Part shown: piece after piece, positions 45,960 to 54,518 of the stretch
Layout: the number at the start of each line of letters is the position of its first letter
How positions within the stretch are numbered: position 1 is the stretch's first letter
Assembly (NCBI RefSeq): GCF_030700245.1
Contig: NZ_JAUYZI010000022.1
Location: forward strand, 1-64,000
Source of the DNA: Methylobacterium amylolyticum
Lineage (GTDB): Bacteria; Pseudomonadota; Alphaproteobacteria; Rhizobiales; Beijerinckiaceae
Direction of reading: 5' to 3'
Length of the DNA: 64,000 nt
Made by a program: the position numbers and the translations under genes
Notes under the pieces: model-generated
Seen by the model: only the letters and a program-made list of their open reading frames with translations
Told to the model about the DNA's origin: nothing
Databases searched by the model: none

Positions 45960-46763
45960 CTACTGGCTCGCCCGCGGGCCGTCGATCACCGTGAAGCCCT
46001 GCCGCTCGAAGAACGGCTTCGCGGCGGGGCTGCGCAGGTAGCCGAGCAGCGCCGCGGCGTCGGGGTTCTTGCCCGCCTTCGTCTGCGCCGCCGGGTAGAC
46101 GATCGGCGGGTGGCTGTCGGCGGGAAACGTCGCCACCACCCGCACGCTCGGATCGGCGGCGGCGTCGGTGGCGTAGACGATCCCGAGCGGCGCCTCGCCG
46201 CGGGCGACGAGCAGCAGGGCGGCGCGCACGTTCTCGGCCTGCGCCACCTGCCCCTTCACCGCATCCCAGCCGCCGAGCGCCTCCAGCGCCGCCTTGCCGT
46301 ACTTGCCCGCCGGCACCGCGTCGGTGTTGGCCATGGCGATCTTGCCTCCGCCGAGCAGCTTGGCCAGCCTGCTGCCGAGGTCCGGTGCCAGCGCGAATTG
46401 CGGGTCCGCGTTTCCCGTCCCGGCGGCGGGGGCGATCAGCACCAGGGCGTTGCGCAGGAAGTCGAAGCGGCTGCCGGGCTTCAGGCTCCCGCCTTTCTCG
46501 GCATAATCCATCCAGGCCTGGTCGGCGGAGATGAACACCTCGGCCGGCGCCCCCGCCTCGATCTGCTTGGCCAGCGCGTTCGAGCCCGCGTAGGAGATCC
46601 GCGCGGTCTTGCCCGTCTCCTTCGTCCAGGAGGCCGTGGCGTCGTCCAGGGCGTTCTTCAGGCTCGCGGCCGCGAACACGAGCACCGGCTCGGCGGCCCG
46701 AGCCGGGGCGGCTGCCAGGACGGCCAGCGCCGCCGCCACCAGGATTCTCCGCGAGACGCGCAT
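45960..46763 (-). CDS. modA: Molybdate-binding periplasmic protein
   Basis: 267 residues with a signal peptide (RRILVAAALAVLAAAPARA, cleavage after ARA). The mature start LVFAAASLKNALDD carries the oxyanion-binding serine; SYAGSNALAKQIEAGAPAEVFISAD is the second binding block. Delivers molybdate or tungstate to ModBC. A CGTTATAT half-site typical of ModE boxes lies 20 bases upstream. Confidence 0.95.
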   Translation of the reverse strand: MRVSRRILVAAALAVLAAAPARAAEPVLVFAAASLKNALDDATASWTKETGKTARISYAGSNALAKQIEAGAPAEVFISADQAWMDYAEKGGSLKPGSRFDFLRNALVLIAPAAGTGNADPQFALAPDLGSRLAKLLGGGKIAMANTDAVPAGKYGKAALEALGGWDAVKGQVAQAENVRAALLLVARGEAPLGIVYATDAAADPSVRVVATFPADSHPPIVYPAAQTKAGKNPDAAALLGYLRSPAAKPFFERQGFTVIDGPRASQ

Positions 46764-46782
46764 CCGAACTCCCCCGCGGCCG

Positions 46783-46790
46783 CGTTATAT
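46783..46790. promoter_or_regulatory. Possible ModE (Mo-box) half-site before modA
   Basis: CGTTATAT equals one arm of the proteobacterial Mo-box. The second arm is degenerate (GCTACGAC region), so the site is weak. No modE gene is present in the window. Confidence 0.35.
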
Positions 46791-46875
46791 CCGGCCGGCT
46801 ACGACGCCGATCATAGGCGCAGGTCCCCGCCGGGCAAGGGGCACGGATCAGGCGCTCGGATCGGGGGCGCTTCGG

Positions 46876-47184
46876 CTACCGTTCGGGCGCGGGGGACTTC
46901 TGGACGGTGCGCGCGGACTCGGCCCGGTGCAGGCGGCTCAGCAGCACCAGCAGGCGGCCCGGCAGCGGCCCGTCCGGCATCGCGCCGCCGAACGGATGCT
47001 CCGGCCGGCGGCTCGCGACCTCATTGAGGACGACCGGACCGTGCCGACGGTGCGGCCGCTTGAACGTGGGGCCGCCGGGGGTGGAATGCCTGGACCGAGA
47101 CACGCCTGTACGCACCTTGTGAAGAACGCGCTTCGCGGGCGAAGCACGCGGGAACGCCGAGCCCGACCCGCGGGTTCCGGCCAT
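46876..47184 (-). CDS. Small hypothetical protein with a NepR-like C-terminus
   Basis: Frame of 102 residues. Codon use is clearly host-like only in the second half, so the true start may be later than ATG 47184. The C-terminal PLPGRLLVLLSRLHRAES resembles the end of NepR anti-sigma factors (P-x-P-x-R-x-x-x-LL-x-x-L). The upstream NepR helix is not clear, so homology is weak. It lies between modA and prmA with no operon partner. A chance frame remains possible. Confidence 0.4.
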   Translation of the reverse strand: MAGTRGSGSAFPRASPAKRVLHKVRTGVSRSRHSTPGGPTFKRPHRRHGPVVLNEVASRRPEHPFGGAMPDGPLPGRLLVLLSRLHRAESARTVQKSPAPER

Positions 47185-47351
47185 ACTGGTTAACGCGCGG
47201 GCACGGTGCCGCATTCCTGCGCAATGCGAGGCGCGCGTCGCGGCCGTCCCGCGGGACGGACCCGCTCTCCCGCCAGCCCGCGGCGCGTTCGGTGCCCCGC
47301 CCCGCGGCGAACCGGCTTCCCCTTCGCCGGGCGGCACTCTAGAGCCGGACC

Positions 47352-48269
47352 ATGCTCGAAGGCCTGCCGCCCCACCGCCCGACCCACATCCTGCGCCTGA
47401 CCACCGACGAGGCCTCGGCGCGGGCGATGACCGACCTGCTCGGGGAGATGTTCGACCCCACCGAGACGGCGGTGGCCGCGTTCGAGGACGCGGACGGGCG
47501 CACGTGGCGGCTCGAGGCCTACTTCGCCGACGCGCCGGACGAAGCCTTCGTCCGCAACCTGATCCGCCCGGTGATCGGCGCGGAGGCCGACGCGGCCGAG
47601 TTCCGCACGATCGAGCAGCAGGACTGGGTCCGCGCCTCCCTCGAAGGGCTGAAGCCGGTGCGCGCCGGCCGCTTCGTGATCCACGGGTCCCACGACCGGG
47701 CGGCGGTGCGCGCGAACGACCTCGCCATCGAGATCGAGGCGGCGCTGGCCTTCGGCACCGGCCACCACGGTACGACGCTCGGCTGCCTGCGGGCGCTGGT
47801 CGGCGAGCTGAAGCGCGGCCGGCCCGCGAGGGTGCTCGATGTCGGCACCGGCACCGGCATTCTCGCCTTCGCCGCGGCGAAAGCCCTGCGCGCGCCGGTG
47901 ATCGCGGGCGACCTCGACCGGGAGGCGGTGCGCACCGCCCGCGAGAACGCCCGTGCCAACGGGCTCGCACCGTATCTCAAGCTCTACGAGGGGCCGGGGG
48001 TGCGCCACGCGATGGCGGCCCGCCCGCGCCGGTTCGACCTCGTCTTCGCCAACATCCTCGCCAAGCCCCTGCGGCTGCTGGCACCCAGCCTGTCCGGCGT
48101 GGTCGCGGGCGGGGGCGTGCTGGTGCTGTCGGGGCTGATCGCCCGCGACGTGCCGGGGGTGCTGTCCGCCTACCGCCACCAGGGCTTCGCCCTCGTGCGG
48201 CGAGGGACGATCGAGGGCTGGGTCCACCTCGTCCTGCGCCGCGGGGGCGCGGCGGCGCGGCCGCGCTGA
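47352..48269 (+). CDS. prmA: Ribosomal protein L11 methyltransferase
   Basis: 305-residue SAM-dependent enzyme trimethylating L11. The N-terminal substrate domain covers about 1-100; the methyltransferase core has AFGTGHHGTTLGCL, VLDVGTGTGILAFAAAK (SAM motif I) and DLVFANILAKPLRLLAP (motif with the NIL catalytic loop). ATG 47352 is chosen by position of the conserved start. It is followed 31 bases later by the Rmf-like gene, also ribosome-related. Confidence 0.94.
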   Translation: MLEGLPPHRPTHILRLTTDEASARAMTDLLGEMFDPTETAVAAFEDADGRTWRLEAYFADAPDEAFVRNLIRPVIGAEADAAEFRTIEQQDWVRASLEGLKPVRAGRFVIHGSHDRAAVRANDLAIEIEAALAFGTGHHGTTLGCLRALVGELKRGRPARVLDVGTGTGILAFAAAKALRAPVIAGDLDREAVRTARENARANGLAPYLKLYEGPGVRHAMAARPRRFDLVFANILAKPLRLLAPSLSGVVAGGGVLVLSGLIARDVPGVLSAYRHQGFALVRRGTIEGWVHLVLRRGGAAARPR

Positions 48270-48300
48270 AACCGGCGGGCGAATCCCGCATTCTCCCGCC

Positions 48301-48501
48301 ATGAGCGAGACGCGCGACGAGCCCCGGGCCGACCGGACCTCCACCGACCCGATCGCCGAGGGCGCCCGGGCCCGGGCACAGGGCCGCCCGAAGGATGCCT
48401 GCCCGTATCCGGCGGACTCGCCCGAGCGCGCCGCGTGGCTGGAGGCCTACGACGGCACCCCGGCCGGCCGGGCCCCCGACCTGCCGATGGAGGGCGGCTG
48501 A
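48301..48501 (+). CDS. Rmf-like small protein (ribosome modulation factor family)
   Basis: 66 residues. The pattern GARARAQGRPKDACPYPADSPERAAWLEAYDG follows the ribosome modulation factor fold: G-x-x-A-x-x-x-G, the CPY turn, then R-x-x-W-x-x-G/A-Y/W. Rmf dimerises ribosomes in stationary phase; related Rmf/CrpP proteins have other roles. The first 20 residues are polar and variable. Located just after prmA, same strand, so the two may share a transcript. Confidence 0.7.
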   Translation: MSETRDEPRADRTSTDPIAEGARARAQGRPKDACPYPADSPERAAWLEAYDGTPAGRAPDLPMEGG

Positions 48502-48561
48502 GGCGGGGCTGCATCGTCGCTGCGGTTGCCGCCGCCCGTCCCGCGACGATAGGCTCGGGCC

Positions 48562-50385
48562 ATGACCGAGCCCCGCACCCGCTTCCAGAGCTTCGACGAC
48601 CCGAGCCATCGCAAGGGGCCGGAACGGATCGCGGCCCTGCGCGCGGGCTTGCGCGAGGCCGGCCTCGACGGCTTCGTCGTGCCGCGGGCCGACGAGCACC
48701 AGTCGGAATACGTGCCGGCCGACGCCGAGCGGCTGGCCTGGCTCACCGGCTTCACCGGCTCGGCCGGCACCGCAATCGTGCTGGCGGACTCCGCCGCGCT
48801 GATCGTCGACGGTCGCTACATCCTCCAGGCGCCGGAGCAGGTCGAGACCGGGATCGTCGCCGTCGTGCCGCTGGCCGAGACGAGCCCGGAGGCCTGGATC
48901 ACCGCCCACTTGAAGCGCGACGGCGTCCTCGGCTACGACCCGTGGCTGCACACCTCGGACGGGGTCGCCCGCCTGGAGCGGGCCGCGGCCAAGGCCGGCG
49001 GATCCTTGCGCGCCGTGCCGAACGCGGTGGACGCCTGCTGGGCCGGCCGGCCCAAGCCGCCCGCCGGCCCGGTCGTCGTCCAGCCCGACGCGCTGGCGGG
49101 CGAGGCGGCGGCGGACAAGCTGGCGCGGGTGCGCGCGGCGCTGGCCGAGGGCGGCTGCGACGCCCTGGTGATCTCCGATCCGCACGCGCTCGCCTGGGCG
49201 TTCAACCTGCGCGGTGGCGATGTCGGCCACACCCCCCTGGCGCTCGGCTACGCCGTGCTGCCGCGCGAGGGCCGGGCGCGCCTCTATCTCGTCTCCCCGA
49301 ACGTCGCGCCCGACCTGCGCGCGGCTCTGGAGCCCGTGGCCGACATCCACCCCCGCGCCGACCTCGACGACGGTCTCGCGGCGCTGACCGGTGCCCGCGT
49401 GCGGCTCGACGCGGCGACGGGGGCCGTCGCGCTCAGGGAGCGGATCGAGGCGGCCGGCGGCACCGTCGATGTCGGCAAGGACCCGATCGCGGCGATGAAG
49501 GCGGTCAAGAACGCCGCCGAGATCGCCGGGGCGCGCGCCGCCCACCTGCGCGACGGCGCCAGCATGACCCGCTTCCTGGCGTGGCTCGACCGGGCGGCGG
49601 CGGGCGGCGGGCTGACCGAGATCGCCGCGGTGGAGGCCCTGGAGGAATTCCGCGCCGCGGGCGGCGACCTGCGGGACGTGTCCTTCCCGACCATCTCGGG
49701 CTCCGGGCCCAACGGGGCGATCGTGCACTACCGGGTGACCCGGGGGAGCGACCGCACCGTGCGCGCGGGCGAGCTGTTCCTGATCGATTCCGGCGCCCAG
49801 TACCCGGACGGCACCACCGACATCACCCGCACCGTCGCGGTGGGTGCGCCGACCGACGCGATGCGCGACCGCTACACCCGCGTGCTGAAGGGGCACGTCG
49901 CCATCGGCCGCGCCGTGTTCCCGCGGGGCACGACGGGGGCGCAGATCGACGCCTTCGCCCGCGCGCCCCTGTGGCAGGCGGGACTCGACTTCGACCACGG
50001 CACCGGCCACGGGGTCGGCGCCTTCCTCTCGGTCCACGAGGGGCCGCAGCGCATCGCCAAGACCGGCACGGTGGCGCTGGAGCCGGGCATGATCCTGTCC
50101 AACGAGCCCGGCTACTACGCGCCCGGCGCCTACGGCATCCGCATCGAGAACCTCGTGCTGGTGGAGGATCGCGACGTGCCGGGGGGCGAGCGGCCGGTGC
50201 TGGGCTTCGAGACCCTGACCCTCGCCCCCTACGACCGCCGCCTGATCGCGTCGGAGTTGCTCGACCCCGGCGAGCGGGCCTGGATCGATGCCTACCACGC
50301 CCGCGTGCGCGAGGCGCTGGCGCCCCTGCTCGACCCGGAGGCGCGAGGCTGGCTGGAGCGGGCGACGGCGCCGCTCGGTGCGTGA
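48562..50385 (+). CDS. pepP: Xaa-Pro aminopeptidase (M24B)
   Basis: 607-residue three-domain enzyme of the eukaryotic-like aminopeptidase P1 type, removing N-terminal residues before proline. Two creatinase-like N-domains cover about 1-310; the pita-bread catalytic domain has the metal ligands in LIDSGAQYPDGTTDITRT (two Asp), GTGHGVGAFLSVHEGP (His), LSNEPGYY (Glu) and IRIENLV (Glu). Cytoplasmic; no signal peptide. ATG 48562. Confidence 0.94.
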   Translation: MTEPRTRFQSFDDPSHRKGPERIAALRAGLREAGLDGFVVPRADEHQSEYVPADAERLAWLTGFTGSAGTAIVLADSAALIVDGRYILQAPEQVETGIVAVVPLAETSPEAWITAHLKRDGVLGYDPWLHTSDGVARLERAAAKAGGSLRAVPNAVDACWAGRPKPPAGPVVVQPDALAGEAAADKLARVRAALAEGGCDALVISDPHALAWAFNLRGGDVGHTPLALGYAVLPREGRARLYLVSPNVAPDLRAALEPVADIHPRADLDDGLAALTGARVRLDAATGAVALRERIEAAGGTVDVGKDPIAAMKAVKNAAEIAGARAAHLRDGASMTRFLAWLDRAAAGGGLTEIAAVEALEEFRAAGGDLRDVSFPTISGSGPNGAIVHYRVTRGSDRTVRAGELFLIDSGAQYPDGTTDITRTVAVGAPTDAMRDRYTRVLKGHVAIGRAVFPRGTTGAQIDAFARAPLWQAGLDFDHGTGHGVGAFLSVHEGPQRIAKTGTVALEPGMILSNEPGYYAPGAYGIRIENLVLVEDRDVPGGERPVLGFETLTLAPYDRRLIASELLDPGERAWIDAYHARVREALAPLLDPEARGWLERATAPLGA

Positions 50386-50424
50386 GGCGGGTGATCCCGT
50401 CCCCGACCATCCCGGAAGGATCCG

Positions 50425-51399
50425 ATGGCCGACTTCACTGCGGACGAATTGCAGGCGGCGAGCGCCTTCGTGGCCGCGCGGATGCCGCCGACGCCGCTCC
50501 ACCTGTGGCCGCAGCTCTCCGGGCCGACGGGGGCGAAGGTCTGGATCAAGCACGAGAACCACGCGCCGACCGGCGCCTTCAAAGTCCGCGGCGGCCTGAC
50601 GCTGATCGACTGGCTGCGGCGGGAGCGGCCCGCCTGCCGGGGCATCGTCACGGCCACGCGGGGCAACCACGGGCAGAGCCAGGCCCGGGCCGCGACCGCG
50701 GCGGGCCTGCGCGCCGTGATCTACGTGCCGCGCGGCAACTCGCCCGAGAAGAATGCCGCCATGCGGGCCTACGGCGCCGACCTGCGCGTGTTCGGCGACG
50801 ACTTCGACGAGGCCCGGCTCGAAGCCATGCGCGTCGCCGCCGAGGAAGACCTCTTTCCCGTGCCGCCCTTCCACCGCGAGCTGGTGCGCGGCGTCGCCAC
50901 CTACGCCGTCGAGATGTTCCGGGCCAAGCCCGACCTGCACACGGTCTACGTGCCGATCGGCTGCGGCTCCGGCATCTGCGGCACCATCGCCGCCCGCGAC
51001 GCGCTGGGCTTGCGCACCCGGGTCGTCGGCGTCGTGGCGGCCGGCGCGCCGGCGGCGCTCCTGTCCGTGCAGGCCGGGACCGTCGTGGAGAGCCCCGCCG
51101 CGCGCACCTTCGCCGACGGGATGGCGGTCCGCGTGCCGGTGGCGGAGGCGCTCGCCATCTACGCCCGCGGCGCGGACCGCATCGTGAGCGTGGACGACGA
51201 CGCGATCGCCGAGGCGATCCGGCTCCTGTTCCGCGCCACGCACAACGCCGCGGAGGGATCCGGCGCGGCCGGGCTGGCGGCCCTCCTGCAGGAGCGGGAC
51301 GACATGGCCGGCCGCGAGGTCGGGCTCGTCCTCTCGGGGGCCAACATCGACACCGAGCGCCTGCGCGCCGTGCTCGCGGGCGAGACGCCCGAGCCCTGA
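50425..51399 (+). CDS. Threonine/serine dehydratase-like PLP enzyme
   Basis: 324-residue fold-type II PLP enzyme. PLP lysine K53 in TGAFKVRGG; phosphate-binding GCGSGICGT; ATRGNHGQSQA; the C-terminal SGANID. It lacks the regulatory ACT domain of biosynthetic IlvA, so it resembles catabolic threonine dehydratase or serine racemase. Starts at ATG 50425 with GGAAGGA six bases before. It follows pepP by 39 bases and may be cotranscribed. Confidence 0.9.
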   Translation: MADFTADELQAASAFVAARMPPTPLHLWPQLSGPTGAKVWIKHENHAPTGAFKVRGGLTLIDWLRRERPACRGIVTATRGNHGQSQARAATAAGLRAVIYVPRGNSPEKNAAMRAYGADLRVFGDDFDEARLEAMRVAAEEDLFPVPPFHRELVRGVATYAVEMFRAKPDLHTVYVPIGCGSGICGTIAARDALGLRTRVVGVVAAGAPAALLSVQAGTVVESPAARTFADGMAVRVPVAEALAIYARGADRIVSVDDDAIAEAIRLLFRATHNAAEGSGAAGLAALLQERDDMAGREVGLVLSGANIDTERLRAVLAGETPEP

Positions 51400-51544
51400 C
51401 CGGGGCCGACGGTCGCGCCGCGGGGCCTGCGCGCGCGGGCCCGCCCTGTGCTAAGGCTCGGTGCTCAGGCTCGACCGCCCCACAAACGCCCCCGCGGCGG
51501 GCGAGAGACCGCGCCCGCGTCCAGGGGACCGGCCAAGGGACAGC

Positions 51545-53683
51545 ATGATCGCCCGCCTCGCCCTCCTCGTCCTCGCCTGCCTCGCCGGCCCCCTCGCCGC
51601 CGGGGCCCAGGGCCTGCGCACGCCGCCGGACCTCGTGCGGGCGAGCCTCGTCGCCGAGCCCGCCGCGGTGGCGGGGGCGCAGCCCTTCACGCTGGCCGTG
51701 CACATGCGGCTGAAGGCCGGCTGGCACGTCTACTGGCGCAACCCCGGCGATTCCGGCCTGCCGCCGGAGGTGACCTGGACGATGCCGGCGGGGTTCAGCC
51801 CCGGGGCGATCCGCTGGCCGGCGCCCGAGCGCATCCCGATCGCGACGCTCATGAACTACGGCTACGAGGACGCGGTGACGCTCCTCGTCCCCGTCACGCC
51901 GCCGCCGAGCCTCGACCCGGCCGAGCCGGTGCGGATCGGCGCCAAGCTCACCTACCTCGTCTGCGAGACCGAGTGCGTGCCGGGCTCGGCCGACCTGAGC
52001 CTGACCCTGCCGGTGGGCGAGCCCCGGCCCGACCCCGCCAACGCCGCCCTGTTCGCCCGCGCCCGCGCCGCCCTGCCCGTCCCCCCCGTGTGGCCGATGC
52101 GCCTGTCGAGCCAGGGCGACCGCCTGCGCCTCGACTTCGCCGCGCCGGGCCTGAAGCCGGAGGCGATCAAGTCCGCGGCCTTCTTCCCCTACTCCGAGAA
52201 CGCCATCGACAACGCCGCCGAGCAGGTACTGAGCGTCGATGCCGAGGGCCTGCACCTCATCCTCGCCCGCGACACGACCAGCCCGGCCCCGGGCACGCTG
52301 CCCGGCGTGCTGACGGTGGAGGAGGATCTCGGCGGCTCCGTCACCCGCCTCGCCTTCGCCTACGGCGACGAGCCCGCGGCCCCGGCCCCTGCCGTCGCGC
52401 CGCAGCCGCCCGCGCCGGTCGCGGCGCCGGCCGAGACGCCGACGCTGCTGGTCGCCGCCGCGCTCGCCTTCCTCGGCGGGCTGATCCTCAACCTGATGCC
52501 CTGCGTCTTCCCGGTCCTGTCGATCAAGGTGCTGGGGCTCGTGCGGCACGCGGGGGAGAGCCCGGCCCGGCTGCGCGGCCACGGGCTCGCCTACACCGCG
52601 GGTGTGCTCGCGAGCTTCCTGGGGCTCGCCGGCCTGCTGATCGCCCTGAAGGGCGGTGGCGCGGCGGTGGGCTGGGGGTTCCAGCTCCAGTCGCCGATCG
52701 TGGTGGCGGGGCTCGCCTACCTGCTGTTCGCGATGGGGCTGAGCCTGTCCGGCGCGGTTGCGTTCGGCGGCCGGCTCGCCGGGATCGGCGACGGGCTCGC
52801 CCGCCGCTCCGGCTACGCGGGCTCGTTCTTCACCGGCGTGCTCGCCACGGTGGTCGCCACCCCCTGCACCGCGCCGTTCATGGGCACGGCCGTGGGCTTC
52901 GCCCTGACCCAGAGCCCGGGTGTGGCGCTCGCCGTGTTCGCGAGCCTCGGCCTCGGGCTGGCCCTGCCCTTCCTGATCCTCACCCTGTGGCCGGCGGCTT
53001 TGCGGGCGCTGCCGCGGCCGGGCGCCTGGATGGAGACCCTGAAGCAGGTGCTCGCCTTCCCGGTCTACGCCACCGTCGCGTGGCTGGTCTGGGTGCTGGC
53101 GCAGCAGGTCGATCCGCGCGGGCTGCTGATCGCCCTGTTCGGCCTCGTGGGCGTCGGCTTCGCCGCCTGGGCGTGGGAGCGCGGGCGTGCGGCGGGGGCG
53201 TCCGGCCGGGTCGGGCAGGCGGCGGCGCTCGCCGCCCTCCTCGCCGTCGGGGTCGCCGCGTCGGGTTTGCAGACCGGACGCGCCGCCGGACCGGCGCTCG
53301 CCGCCGCGGACGGGATCGAGCCGTACACGCAGGCGCGCCTCGACGCGCTGGTCGCCGAGGGGCGGCCGGTCTTCGTGAACCTGACGGCGGCGTGGTGCAT
53401 CACCTGCGCGGTCAACGAGACCACCTCGCTCTCCACCAAGGCGGTGCGGAATGCCATGCGGGCGCGCGGCGTGACCTACCTCAAGGGCGACTGGACCAAC
53501 GCGGATCCGGAGATCACCCGCCTGCTGGAGCGCTACGGCCGCAGCGGCGTGCCGCTCTACCTGCTCTACGCGGGCGGAGGAGCGCCGCCGCAGGTGCTGC
53601 CGCAGATCCTCACCGAGGGCACCGTGCTCGCCGCCCTCGACGCGGTCGTGCCGGCGCCCAGGAGCGCGGCGCTGTCGCGCTGA
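51545..53683 (+). CDS. Thiol:disulfide interchange protein, DsbD/ScsB family
   Basis: 712-residue transmembrane reductase bringing electrons from cytoplasmic thioredoxin to periplasmic thiols. Signal peptide (IARLALLVLACLAGPLAAGA), N-terminal beta domain with the CETECVPG cysteine pair, an eight-helix transmembrane domain (NLMPCVFPVLSIKV and VVATPCTAPFMGTA supply the two membrane cysteines), and a C-terminal thioredoxin domain with AAWCITC. The N-domain size fits ScsB more than short DsbD. ATG 51545 begins the signal peptide. A multi-hairpin repeat follows. Confidence 0.93.
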   Translation: MIARLALLVLACLAGPLAAGAQGLRTPPDLVRASLVAEPAAVAGAQPFTLAVHMRLKAGWHVYWRNPGDSGLPPEVTWTMPAGFSPGAIRWPAPERIPIATLMNYGYEDAVTLLVPVTPPPSLDPAEPVRIGAKLTYLVCETECVPGSADLSLTLPVGEPRPDPANAALFARARAALPVPPVWPMRLSSQGDRLRLDFAAPGLKPEAIKSAAFFPYSENAIDNAAEQVLSVDAEGLHLILARDTTSPAPGTLPGVLTVEEDLGGSVTRLAFAYGDEPAAPAPAVAPQPPAPVAAPAETPTLLVAAALAFLGGLILNLMPCVFPVLSIKVLGLVRHAGESPARLRGHGLAYTAGVLASFLGLAGLLIALKGGGAAVGWGFQLQSPIVVAGLAYLLFAMGLSLSGAVAFGGRLAGIGDGLARRSGYAGSFFTGVLATVVATPCTAPFMGTAVGFALTQSPGVALAVFASLGLGLALPFLILTLWPAALRALPRPGAWMETLKQVLAFPVYATVAWLVWVLAQQVDPRGLLIALFGLVGVGFAAWAWERGRAAGASGRVGQAAALAALLAVGVAASGLQTGRAAGPALAAADGIEPYTQARLDALVAEGRPVFVNLTAAWCITCAVNETTSLSTKAVRNAMRARGVTYLKGDWTNADPEITRLLERYGRSGVPLYLLYAGGGAPPQVLPQILTEGTVLAALDAVVPAPRSAALSR

Positions 53684-53693
53684 AACGGGGTTT

Positions 53694-53785
53694 CGAAAGG
53701 GCTCGCCCTTTCGCGGGGGCGGGGCGGAGCCCCGCGAACAGCCAGGGCTTCGCCCCGGCACCCCACCAGAGGGCACGCCCTCTGG
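53694..53785. repeat. Multi-hairpin intergenic element, copy C
   Basis: Stems CGAAAGGG-CTCG-CCCTTTCG (53694-53713), CGGGGC-GGA-GCCCCG (53720-53734), GGGC-TTC-GCCC (53745-53755) and CCAGAGGG-CACG-CCCTCTGG (53766-53785). Between convergent dsbD-like and phoB genes, as copy A lies between convergent genes. Confidence 0.85.
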
Positions 53786-53796
53786 ACGCCCCCTGC

Positions 53797-54492
53797 TCAC
53801 GCCTCCGCGAGGAACGTCTCGTCGAAGGCGTAGCCCGAGCCGCGCACGGTGCGGATCGGGTCGGTCTGGCGGGGGCCGTTGAGCGCCTTGCGCAGGCGCC
53901 CGACATGGACGTCCACCGTGCGCTCGTCGATGTAGACGTCGTGGCCCCAGACCCCGTCGAGGAGCTGCTCGCGGGAGAAGACCCGGCCGGGGCTGAGCAT
54001 CAGGAATTCGAGCAGGCGGAACTCGGTGGGGCCGAGATGCAGCTCCTCGCCGCCGCGGCGGACGCGGTGGCCGGTGCGGTCGAGCTCGATGTCGCCCGCC
54101 GCGAGCCGGTCGGCGACGTGGGCCGGCTTGGCCCGGCGCAGCAGCGCCCGCACCCGGGCGAGCAGTTCCGGCACCGAGAACGGCTTGACGATGTAGTCGT
54201 CGGCCCCCGTCCCGAGGCCGCGGACCCGGTCGCCCTCCTCGCCCCGGGCTGTGAGCATGATCACCGGCAGGCGCTCGGTCTCGCGGCGCGCCCGGATGCG
54301 GCGGCACAGCTCGATTCCCGACAGGCCGGGCAGCATCCAGTCGAGCAGCACGAGGTCGGGGACGCGCTCGGCCAGCAGGATCTCGGCCTCGTCGCCGCGG
54401 GCGGCCGCATCGACGGCGAAGCCCTCGGCCTCCAGGTTGTAGCGCAGGAGCGTCGCCAGCGCCTCCTCGTCCTCGACGATCAGGACACGCAT
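53797..54492 (-). CDS. phoB: Phosphate regulon response regulator PhoB
   Basis: 231-residue OmpR-type regulator. Receiver domain at 1-120: phospho-acceptor D51 (LVLLDWMLPG), T81 and K103 (YIVKPF). Winged-helix DNA-binding domain at about 130-228 with GPTEFRLLEFLM and RTVDVHVGRLRKAL. ATG 54492 opens MRVLIVEDEE; GTG 54501 would add three residues. Last gene of pstSCAB-phoU-phoB, 26 bases after phoU. Activates genes at Pho boxes such as the one before pstS. No phoR kinase gene is in the window. Confidence 0.95.
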   Translation of the reverse strand: MRVLIVEDEEALATLLRYNLEAEGFAVDAAARGDEAEILLAERVPDLVLLDWMLPGLSGIELCRRIRARRETERLPVIMLTARGEEGDRVRGLGTGADDYIVKPFSVPELLARVRALLRRAKPAHVADRLAAGDIELDRTGHRVRRGGEELHLGPTEFRLLEFLMLSPGRVFSREQLLDGVWGHDVYIDERTVDVHVGRLRKALNGPRQTDPIRTVRGSGYAFDETFLAEA

Positions 54493-54518
54493 CTCACGCA
54501 CCCCCGGCGCGGATCATC

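Noticed and set aside
50648-54307. 1219-codon minus-strand frame over the dehydratase, DsbD-like and phoB genes
   Set aside because: It crosses several well-supported genes and its translation is low complexity.
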